From Nosema muscidifuracis (taxonomy: Eukaryota; Microsporidia; Nosematidae), in the NCBI GenBank assembly GCA_028335825.1, contig JAIOKI010000006.1, positions 558,001 through 622,000 on the forward strand: DNA of 64,000 nucleotides. Direction: 5' to 3'. The position numbers and the translations under genes are program-made. The notes beneath the pieces are model-generated. The model searched no databases, was not told the DNA's origin, and worked only from the letters and a program-made list of their open reading frames with translations. Of the stretch, positions 33,251 through 44,150 are shown piece by piece. Within the stretch, counting starts at the first letter, position 1. Every line of letters begins with the position of its first letter.

Positions 33251-35561
33251 AGACACGTCATCTAAAAATATTTTATTTTCTAGATAATTAAATATTGTGA
33301 AATATTACTATAAAATATTGATAAATGTAGCATGAAATAAATCATATTTTTGGTATAGAAAAAATAATTTTCAGATTTCATTATACTGATGAAGAGAGGA
33401 TACATTTTGATATAGAAATAATTTTAGTTAGTTAGATAGAATGAAAATAATACATGCTTAAGAAATTTCATATAATTAGAACTTATAAGAATATTTCACA
33501 AAGAGAGTATTTATCATATAAGTATTTTAATAGAATTAGGGTATTCTCACAGGATATAAATAATTATTGAAATTCATTTAAATAGTCTTTCTAAAAATAA
33601 AGAAGATATTGAGAATACTGATATAGGACACAGTAGAATAACTGAAGTTAAGAAAAAATCAAGCATATATAGGAATCTGTAAAAAAACTTATATAAGACT
33701 TAATAGAAAAAAGAAATGAAATTTCAAATAGAGAGGATAAAAAAATTAGATTTATTTGTTAAATTAAGAGTTAGAATGATAATATACTTTTATTTAAAAA
33801 TCTAAATTTTATAATGTGAATTGATCAAAATCTTTAAATTGTATACATTGTTACACAAACCATTTAAAGTTAATAAAGATGAAGTTTACTAATATGTAAA
33901 AAGAATATTCTTGTAAGAAAATAATAAATGTGAAACTTTATTTAGAAAGTAAAGAACAAAAAAATCTATATATATATCAGATAAAAAAAAGATAAATAAA
34001 TATATAGTTTTTATGTGAAATCAATACTGAGAATATAAAAGAGTTATGTATCTTACATATGAAAAAAAGAAATATATAGAGAATTAAATTATATTCATTA
34101 TAAGACCCGTGTTTAAAAGACATAAATATTAGAATAACAATCAATGTTATTAAGTTGAAGAGAATACATATTCAACTACTTTTATAAATTAAATATTATG
34201 TAGATTAATAAATAAGAAGATTTTTTCAGTTATAAATATATTAGTAAAATAGAATACAAATTGGAATCAAGAAATCAATAGTTATATTGCAGAGAATAAT
34301 TTACAAATAAATATTGAAAAATTGTTTTATATGTAAAGGATGAATTAATAATTAGTATTTATATTTATTATCTGATACTAAATTAATGACCAATGAAGAG
34401 AAGATAGAATATTATAGTTATATGATTTCTTGAGTAAAATCATTGATAAATCATAAAACATGTAAAAGAAACTCAGATAATCCTTACAATGATAATGAAA
34501 TGACAATATATTGGATTAATTTATTTTTAACGTAAATATATTGATAACTGTCATACTTAAAAATATAAGAATTTGATGAAATGATTAACAACATAAGAAT
34601 TTAATAATAGATGTATCTAACAAGGAATAAGAAGCAATTTTAAGACATATAAAAGATTGTTTATAATCAAGAAAATTAAAAAACTTGAACTATACTATTA
34701 CTAAGAGCATAATTACAGTGATATATAATATATTGATTTTGTATTGAATTTATAATTATTCATATAATAACATATTAGAAAGACTAAATTGTAGATAAGA
34801 AGAAACAATGAACTGTATAGATATTACAATAAAGTATATATCGTCATGTAGATGTAATATCTAGATCATTTGACGACACGAATGAAAATATAGTTGAAAT
34901 GAGTAAGATTTAGAAGGAAGATAAGAGATATCATTCATAGAGATTGAAATGCTAAATTTGAAGAAATAAATAGAAGAACTAAGTAATTGATTAAGTGTAA
35001 ACAATATAATCTAAGAATAGTAAAAGGCCTTGATATAATCATATTTATAAATATTTATCATGTAATACAATGATTTCAGTTGTAAATTAAAGTAGTACTA
35101 ATATTGTCAAGCATTAATATCAGATGATTCTAAAGAAAATTAAATCACGTAACATCATTAATATAGAAGATATTTAAAGATCAATAAAACTGTAGAAGAA
35201 GGTATAAATAAACAGATATAAAAGATATTATAATAAAGAGATAATAGGAACACTCAATGAAATAATGAATATTGAAATTAAATTATGTAATCAAAAAGTT
35301 AGAATAAAAATATCATTAACAAATCAAGTATATATTTTGTTATGATAGAAGATAATAAAAATTAAGAGAAATATATGTTTAATAAGGCAGAAGAAATTAA
35401 TTAATGATACATATTCAGTGATTGTAAAAAAATACTTCAAAAATACATATTACACAATTTAGAAGCTATTCTTTGATTATATTTTTTTTTGAAGGAGAGA
35501 ATATACTATGAAAACACGTCATCTTTAAATATTATTTTTAAATATTTTAATCCCTAGATAA
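33251..35561 (+). mobile_element. Broken LTR-retroelement-like fossil (copy 2)
   Basis: Counterpart of 21,100-23,410, with the same pair of ACACGTCATCT-headed direct repeats around it. It is old and thoroughly broken. Its identity to copy 1 shows that the element was already decayed when the block was duplicated. Confidence 0.35.
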
Positions 35562-36989
35562 TAATTATATATATGATAAATAAATACTTTTTACATAAAA
35601 TTAAGATAATTAAAATATATTAAGAATTTTCTGAATCTTCATATTATTACATATTAAGTAAGAGTATACTTTCCTTATTCTTGTTATGTTTAGTGTGAGA
35701 TAAGTAATATATTAATGATATTTATAAAATAATAAAGTTTACCAATACTATCATTCTTAAACAGAATATAATATTATCTTCTTATTATACATGTTGAAAT
35801 ATGAATATTTTTGTAAATATATTATTTATAAATAATTGAATAAATCTTCAATATAGAGTTATATAATCAATGTTTTATTCTAGTGATTAATGGTTATTTT
35901 TATATATTAATAATATTTCAATTAAATGACCCATTTATATGAATAATTAAAAATGTTACTATTTATATCTTCTTCTAGAATCAAGAATTAAATGTAATGG
36001 TATATTTAAATATTTATGTTATAAAGATTTAACAATTGAAATAAATACAATATTATTTCTTATATTATATTATGTATTATATATATAGTTGTATTTACCT
36101 CCATTAAGTAAAATTGTCTCATCAAATATGATTGGTCAATTTCACATACAATAATTATTATATATTTTTATACTAAGATGTGTAAGATTATATAATAATT
36201 ATTTTCATATAGATTTACAGTCTTATTAAAATTATGATTATATACATATATAATAAAAATATTTCTAAATTTTTTCAATCCTCTTACTTGTATTATTCTC
36301 TAATATATATGGATAATCATTATTTTTGACTTGAGAGATGGGTAGAATTTATAATTTTAATAGAGTAGAGAGAGATTATATATATAATATTAGTAGATAG
36401 ACAAAATATTTATAATCTGAGATACAGAATATTTTATTATATTTAATAAAGATATGACTTTATAAGTATATGAAGATGACATAAAATTATCATAGTATTA
36501 ATATAATTAATTATTTATATAAATTGAAAAGAATAAAATATTTTATATTTATAATATTTAGAATTGAAGATTTTATTTATATATGATGATATAATAGAGT
36601 TAGTTTAAGAAATTATAAAGATATTCATAAAATATTATTATATGGAATTAAATAGTATTATGATAATATCAGAGTTGTATTTGAAGAATATTTATTATAT
36701 CAATAAAGTGTTTCTTTAATATTTTTATTTCTTAATAAAGTAAATTAATGAATGACTAAATTATATTATTAAATGAAATCTTATTTTTATAACTATTCTA
36801 AGATTTGTATTATAATAATCTAAATTTATATTTCTATTGTCTTTTTAAATTAAAAGAATATAGAAAATAAAGAATTTTATAAGAGAATACTTAATTAAAG
36901 TATCATTAAATAATCATGATTATATTCAAAAAAACAATGAAAAAATATTGGATATAATAAAAGAAGTAAATTGATGTAAGTCATAGATA
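35562..36989. other. End of copy 2 and spacer
   Basis: Featureless AT-rich sequence. The duplication ends at about 36,679, where TTTGAAGAATATTTATT begins unique sequence. Confidence 0.4.
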
Positions 36990-37650
36990 AAAGACCTCAG
37001 AATATTAAGCTAGAAAAAAATAATTATTGACCAGGTATGAAAGAATAGATCGAAATTAAGATTAGAAAGAGTGTAATGTATCAAAAGTATACTCAAAAAA
37101 CGAATGATGTGTATGAAGAAATTGGAGTGAATCTTATTGATTTTAGAGAAGAGGGTATTATAGAGACATTGATATCATCTCTAGAAGATAATGGGATAGA
37201 TATTAAAAATTAAAAAAACATCAGAAATAGTAGAATTCTTAATCATTTATGTATTCAAGAGAAAAAATTACAGATAATGGAATAGAGTTTATAAATTATA
37301 GAAAAGTAAACATGAATAGGATAAGAAAAAAGAAAGTATATTAAAAGTAATAAGAGTTTGTTTATAGAAAAGTATAATATTAGTCATCATATTAGACTAA
37401 TCTATATGACAATAGAAATAGTTAAATATAAATAAGGTAGATAGAGAAAGAATACAGTCTTAAAAAATACTTAAAATGATAACAAGAGAAGTTAGTCTAA
37501 ATTAATAAACTTTTTAGATTTGTATATATATTAGAGAAGATATTTAAATTTATGTAAAAATATTACAGTATGTCTCTTATATAATGAGAGACTATTAAAG
37601 AATAGACATTATGATTTAAGAGTATTGAGATGATCAGTAAGAATTTAAAA
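36990..37650 (+). mobile_element. Broken LTR-retroelement integrase fossil
   Basis: Plus-strand pieces recall the core of a Ty3/gypsy-type integrase: EEIGVNLIDFREEG near 37,115-37,160, a DNG-x-EF-like trace near 37,280, and KYNISHH near 37,370-37,390. Assignment is by motif order and is tentative. It is old and broken in many places. The remaining parts of an element, including its ends, are not recognisable. Confidence 0.4.
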
Positions 37651-38292
37651 CTTCTTGTCTAATAAATATTATTATAAAAGTAGACCTTAATTATGTAAAT
37701 TTTGTATAGATAATTTAATTAAAAAAAGTATTAAAATACTAAATTTTAATTAATTTGTAAAGTTTTTATATACAAATTATTAGAATATATTTAAAGTGTT
37801 GTAAAATGTCCTCTTACAATCTGAGTATAGATTGGTTATAAAAAAAGTGAAATAAATGTTCTAATATTTCATTATTAATAAGATTATTTTGAAAAAAAAT
37901 AGATTTATGTATCAATATGAAGATTATCTTATGAGTGTTAGAAATTCGAAATGATAGATTTTTTGTTTTTAGTTAGATATTTTTCCATTGAACATCTTTA
38001 AAAAAGAAAGTAATTTCTGAAGCTATACATGATATAAAATAAAATTTAAATGGTTGAATATGAAGATCTTACTTCTGTGATTAATAAAGTTATAATACGA
38101 AGTAATAATTATTTTTTTGTAATCATTCACAGATTTGATAGTATGTCATGTTTATTATTATTTTAAATTTCTATGTAAGATAAATATTAATATTATTCAA
38201 AATATTTTAATAATGACTATCTAAAGATTTTCTGTTCTCATAACAAAAAAATGACTTTTATTATAAGGGTATAAATATCAAATCAAAATATT
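37651..38292. other. Intergenic, no gene seen
   Basis: AT-rich spacer between the integrase fossil and the Cys-rich minus-strand gene. Transcription converges here. Confidence 0.4.
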
Positions 38293-39190
38293 TTAATAAT
38301 TATTAGCTACTAAAATAAATATCAATAATGATATAATAACTGTAACAAATCCAATTTTTAAAGATTTGTATTTGTTATTCTTTGTACAATACATTATACA
38401 ACCTAGTATAATAATAAATATTATAGATACTACTACAGTTAAAGATTTTATATAATCACTCTTCTTTGTACTTATATTAAGAGTATTATTCAAAATATTG
38501 TATTCACCAGTTATCTCTCTTTTATTTCTAAATTTCTGAGAAAATAAGTTTAATAATTCTTTATGTGTCATATTATCATCTTCAAATATTTTTAAAGACT
38601 TACCAAAGAAATCACCCATTTGTTGTAAAATCTTCATTTTGACATTCATTCGGAAATTTACCATCGAATGAATCTAAAATACATTCAGGTTTATTTAAGC
38701 ATTGATCTCTTAGTTCAGCACTAGCACACTGAAGTTTAGAAAAATAAACTTCATCTTCGCATGTATCATAGAGAGATCTATAAAAATCAATTCTTGAATT
38801 TAAAATATTTCGACTTTGTATGACTTGTTTTATCTTATCATCTTCTGGTAGAAACATCAATCCACAGCAGTTTATATACTCATTATCATCATACAGATCT
38901 TCTAAATTGAAATATTGACAGTCAGTATTAAAATTTATTTCTTTCATTATATCTGATACACAGTCAGGATCACAAACACAAAACTTCTTTGTATTTCTTA
39001 CTAAACATTTAGGGAAAGAAGATATACAAGAATTATTACCAGAAGACGATTTACAAATTGCATTTATAATAATGTTAATATGAGAAATCTTTTCAATGTA
39101 TAATCTTATATAATCAACATGTTTGTTATTATAAAAATCGATCTCATATGAAATATGTGGATCTTTAGATTGTAATAAGGGTGGTATCAT
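38293..39190 (-). pseudogene. Cys-rich double-helix membrane protein, frameshifted
   Basis: Two overlapping minus-strand frames (39,190-38,612 and 38,664-38,293) make one gene of about 299 codons split by a single extra G in a GGG near 38,615. The first frame holds 14 cysteines, including FCVCDPDC, INCCG and RDQCLNKPEC, and looks like a disulfide-bonded outer domain. The second ends in two membrane helices joined by a short charged loop (KNNKYKSLK), with VANNY at the end. Coding sequence with a hydrophobic leader (NELLLLIILVYKYI) continues upstream of the first ATG at 39,190 to about 39,250 without any ATG, and no CCC signal is present, so the original start seems lost. The copy at 43,110-44,150 is its paralogue. 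The family and function are unknown to me. Confidence 0.65.
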
Positions 39191-39320
39191 TTTATAGATG
39201 CTTGTAATGATATATTTATACACTAGAATAATTAATAAAAGTAACTCATTTATTAAATAATATTATGATTAATTAAATAAAAGTAATTATTTTATATTAT
39301 TTGAATAAAACTGATTCATC

Positions 39321-39520
39321 AATTAAATATAAAAATATTTAAATATAAAATAAATTAATAACTGCAAACAAATTTAATTAATCAAATATAAAATTATCTA
39401 AATTAAAATATAAAATTAAATTAATAACTGGAAACAAATTTAATTAATCAAATATAAAATTATCTAAATTAAAATATAAAATTAAATTAATAACTGGAAA
39501 CAAATTTAATTAATTAAATA
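39321..39520. repeat. About three tandem copies of a 66-bp AT-rich unit
   Basis: ACTGCAAAC/ACTGGAAAC recurs at 39,361, 39,427 and 39,493, exactly 66 bases apart, and the intervening AT-rich sequence repeats almost exactly. A partial copy precedes it. It lies just upstream of the Cys-rich minus-strand gene, in what would be its promoter side. Confidence 0.8.
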
Positions 39521-40799
39521 TTAAATATTAATTAAAACATAATGCTTTAAATATTTATATCTAACATTAAAGAAATTTAAAAAAATAATATATGATAAAT
39601 GAATTATATTAATGATCATTTATTCAATTAATAAATACTTTATATGTTATAAATAATATGAGTATATATCTTTTAAGACTAAAATAACAAGATATTTAAT
39701 AAGATTTTAAGAATACAATATAAAACAACTTAATAATAATATTATAAGAATTTATATAATTATACATTTAAGATATCAATAAAAATTAATAAATTTATTT
39801 ATCAAGAAGATTATAAATATATTGATATAAGTTATTTTATTAGTGTCATTTTTTCTTAATACTTTAGAGATATTTCTTACATCTCAAAAATTACCTCTTC
39901 AATTTTCTAATAGAACTAAATCTTTTATTCATTAACTATAGATGATCTATTACAATGTATATGAATACTTTTAAATAAAGTCTATGAAACAAAATACTTG
40001 TCTTATCATACATGAATATATTTATTTCAATTATATTGTTTATTGAGAAAGAATAATATTTATTTGTTGAGTAATAATTATATTAATTCTAGTTAATTTA
40101 ATATAACCTATAAATAAGATTAGAAACATCAACTACATAATTTTAAATCAAAATTCTATATTTATGAGAAGAATGAATACTTCTTCAATATTTTTATACT
40201 TACTTTGTAGAAATAACAGATAGAATAACTTCATGATACAAATATTGAGACTATAAATTAGAATTAAAAACTGATAATATATTGAAATCATAAAATTATA
40301 TTTTTATATTTTCATAAGAATATTTATAAAATTAGATAAGAAGTTTTTCAATGATACTGAAATAAATATGTACTGACAATTATGACAAATTATTATGATT
40401 TTAGAAAAATGCATATATTTGATATATCATTGTAACTCATTCATAAAATACCATTTGATCAAAATATTATTATGAAATTATAAATTTAAACATATATAAT
40501 AATGAAAAATAAAATGATTAATATTTACAAGTGATACTTTTATAATCTCATAAAGATAGGTAAAAGAAACTAAAATTTATAAAATGCTTACATATCATGA
40601 ACTAGATTATTCAATGAGATAAAGGTCTAAGAATTCTCAAAGATATTTTTTGACTGATAGAAATATTGAGTAGATGAAAGCATATTCTTGAATTAAAAAA
40701 CATAAATATAATCTAACAATTTTAAAGATATTTATTGAATAATATAATAAAAGTTATTCATCAAAAAAGAAAGAAATCATAATTAGATAATAGAATATA
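39521..40799. other. Gene-free AT-rich region
   Basis: Nothing recognisable in 1.3 kb. Composition is uniform and frames are very short on both strands. Confidence 0.4.
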
Positions 40800-42680
40800 A
40801 ATATATAGTTAGACAAGTATGACTGAAATAAATCATAAAGAGATAGAAGATGTAGAAATAACAAGAAAAAAATAAACTTAATAAAGTAAAGTACGGATTG
40901 ACCAAAATTCACTAAATTTAATTTTCAACATTTTTTACAAAATCTTTATATATAGGATATAATTCAAATAATTTATCAAGAAATGATTTTAGGATAGACA
41001 ATATAGTTGAAAAAATAATCAGAGCTAAATACACAACAAATAAAAAAATTGAAAAATATTATAAATTTAAAAATTTACAATAATAATATTATTCATATAA
41101 GCAAATAGTAATTTACAACATTAAATTCAAATTATATTAAAAACAAATAAATAGATATATCTAAGAAAACTAGAAAAGGAACAAGGCATAAGACATAAAC
41201 TCATAGAAAATTAAAGAAACTATTAATTATGATTAGAATATCAATTAATTAAAAAAAGATACATTTGTTATTTTAAGAAGATAAATTTAAGATTATAATA
41301 ACTTGACTTCTAAATTGATTAGCATAGGAATAAGTTAAATTATTATTCTGTTTATCAAGACATAATGATTTATATAATATTGTGAAAGAGTATAGAGATT
41401 GATACAATGAGATTGAAGGTGATAAATGAATAACGTATTTGATACTAAAAGAGATTTACTTGACTAGCAAAGTATTTAGATCAATTATTTGCATGTCTAA
41501 ATATACTACATATATATTGTAAAATATCGTGTAAGAATACTCAGTATTATGTGTGTAAGACCCCGAATATCAATCACTTACCAATATAACTTTTAATAGG
41601 GTATACATATATAAGTAATAGAATAACAAATTATTAAAGATGAACTACTTAATATAAAACTTACATTAATAAAATAATAAAATAAATATAGAAATTTATT
41701 AAATAAGTAAAAAACTTAATGTAATCTACTCAAATTATGATAGAACAAGATTATTATATAACCTCATTTTATAAAAATAGATGAACTTCTAAAGATATTG
41801 TAATAGAAAGAAATTATTTAATATAGTAGGACTAGAAATAAATATAAAAGAATAGTCTACTAACACAGAAATCTGTTAAGATTTTAATAAATTACTAAAA
41901 ATACATATTAGATATAAGTACTTAAAAATAAAATTTGTGAATCATTGAGATTAGAGTATGAAAATATATTAAACTCAAATCTAATTATCATTCTATATCA
42001 TTGAATAATTATATAAATATAAAGAACTAAATGATTCCAACTAATAGATCTTTATTAAATATTACATACACTATCAATCAGCATGTAAATAAAGGGTTCA
42101 TTTATCTAGAAAAAAGACTACAATGATACTAGAATGCAGAATAAAAGGGGTGAAAATATTCATATAAGAGTAGTAATGATATTGAATAAGTTTAATGGGA
42201 CTATAAAAATATATAAATTATTATTTAAAATCAGATTTATTTATTTAAGTATTCAATATAAATAATTACACTAAACTATTTAGATAATATAAAGACTCAC
42301 TAGTACATGTTAAATATTCTGGAATACTGTTTAAAAAAGAAAACTGATCACCCAGAGAATTAGAAGCATTATTTAACCTCTAGATATATATTCTTTGAAG
42401 AAGGTAATGTTCAACTACAATAGAATATGAAATACATAATGAAGCTTTAAGATGTATACATCTATGAATTAGATATTACTACAAAAAATGTAGAGATTAA
42501 AATGAAATATAATAAATCAAATATCTTTACTATTGATAATATCAGAATGAAATATTCTCTTCAAGGTTGGAATTATAGAATCGAAAATCTGAGAATAGAG
42601 AAATAACATATAATATGATCTGTTAAATAATCACTTATTTTTTTATATACAAATAAAGTCAATATTAATACCAAATTTAG
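40800..42680 (+). mobile_element. Broken Ty3/gypsy-type retroelement fossil with RNase H trace
   Basis: Purine-rich plus-strand sequence. Near 42,348-42,380 the motif SPRELEALFNL fits the RNase H region of Ty3/gypsy polyproteins (consensus YSxxExEALA). Possible neighbouring RNase H residues lie at 42,310-42,330 and 42,560-42,600. The left limit is set only by composition, and no LTR is recognised. It is old, with very many breaks. Confidence 0.45.
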
Positions 42681-43109
42681 TAGATGTGATATGACTAATT
42701 TCCACTTTCAAGATTAAATTCATTATAGATACAAATAAACCATATATTTAAACAATAATCTTCTAGATTACATTAGAGACACTAGCGATGAAGGTAAATA
42801 AAAAGAGAAAATATTGATAAAATAAAGACTATATCCAAATAAATTATTTTCTGATTTTATAATCAAATTAATTTACTAAGAAATTGTATAAGAATATATT
42901 CATAGCAACTAAAAAATCAAAAATTATTTATTTAAATATTTACGAAAAAAGGTATAAATAAATATAAAAATTACAATATTTAACAATTAATGAAAAAAAG
43001 TAACATATTAGAAGATATTTAAAATTAAATATTTAATTATAAAAATATATCAATATATTAACAATAAATTTTAAAATGATCATTTAAATAATCTATACTA
43101 ATTAAATAT
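42681..43109. other. Intergenic, no gene seen
   Basis: AT-rich 3' flank of the decayed Cys-rich gene that lies to the right on the minus strand. Confidence 0.4.
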
Positions 43110-44150
43110 TTAATTAATCATAAATATATCATTTCTTAGAATGAATAATATAAATAAAACTATTGTAATAGATAAAGAAGCTACCAATAATACTATTCTA
43201 TTTTTATTAGTCTTATTCTTACGTATTAGCACACTTATCAACCCTATAAACAATATTAATACAAAACCAACTGGTATTACTATTGAAGAAATCTTTTTAT
43301 TTATACTATCAAGATTATCTTTGATAAGAGGAAGATATGTTGAATTATAATATGAATCATTTAGACTTCTTTTTTGTAACTTCTTATTATTTACTTTAAC
43401 ATTCGAAGTATTATTAATATTAAGCATTCTAAAATTGAATATATTTTCAAGTTTTCTGATATGTTTTTCGAAATCCGAATTAGAACATTTTTCAAAATTA
43501 ATCTGATTAAAAATCTCTTCAGTACATTTAATTTCATTATGACATTGATCACGAAATTCAAGAGTAGTACAATTTGAAGAATCATGATTTTTTGATGTAT
43601 CACATAATTTTACAATCTCTCTATAAAAAGATTAGAAGCTAGTTTTATACTGTTCCCATATCTGTAATATTTTATTTCCCCATCAATAAATTTAGAAGGC
43701 CAGCAACAATTTAAATATTGATTATCATTATATATTGTATCTGTATCGAATAAATATTTAAATCTTCTTTAAATTTACATAACTTTCTAATAGAGCTCTG
43801 TACACATTTAGGATAATTGATCATACATTTCTGCAAAGTTAATGTAGAATATTCAATTTCTTTACATAAGTTCTATATTCTTTATTATACCAGTCAATGA
43901 GAGTTTTATATTCAAAAGACTTTTCATTAGTATCTGATTCAGTAAGTATTATATTCTTGACAACTGGTATGTTTTCTTCATATTTTATATCAATATAAAT
44001 ATCTACAGATTTTGATGATGATTGTTCTTAGTATCATCATATGATAATTGTATTGTCAAGACAGAAATATCGATTCAGATGAAATATTTTTTTCCTAATT
44101 TATAGAAGTATTATCTAAATATGAGTTTTTATCCACGATACCCTTCTACA
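43110..44150 (-). pseudogene. Second Cys-rich double-helix membrane gene, more decayed
   Basis: Paralogue of 38,293-39,190. An open 3' part (about 43,635-43,110) contains FRDQCHNEIKC, then a Cys and SNSDF at the same spacing as in the other gene. It ends with two membrane helices separated by a basic loop (IRKNKTNKNR). Further upstream, in different frames, lie DNQYLNCCWPSKF (compare DNEYINCCGLMF), a segment with YPKCVQSSIRKLC (compare FPKCLVRNTKKFC), and VDIYIDIKYEENIP. At least three frame changes and a stop separate the parts. No CCC signal or clear leader remains, so the 5' limit is approximate. Together with 38,293-39,190 it defines a two-gene family in which both copies are damaged. Confidence 0.65.

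Larger units (their letters stand above)
24529..36679. repeat. Tandem duplication, copy 2 (about 12.15 kb)
   Basis: Head-to-tail second copy. The distance to copy 1 is 12,150 at the left end and 12,151 at the right end. Comparing the two, I find about eleven one-base length differences, mostly in A or T runs, and two substitutions (near 24,938 and 26,505). All lie between 24,938 and 27,100. From there to the right end the offset stays constant and the encoded proteins are identical. Confidence 0.93.

Noticed and set aside
39321-39520. Regularly spaced repeats as a CRISPR array
   Set aside because: The units are contiguous 66-bp tandem copies without unique spacers, in a eukaryotic sequence.
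43391-43603. 70-codon minus-strand frame inside the decayed Cys-rich gene
   Set aside because: The neighbouring frame carries the conserved RDQC block shared with 38,293-39,190; this one is its shadow.
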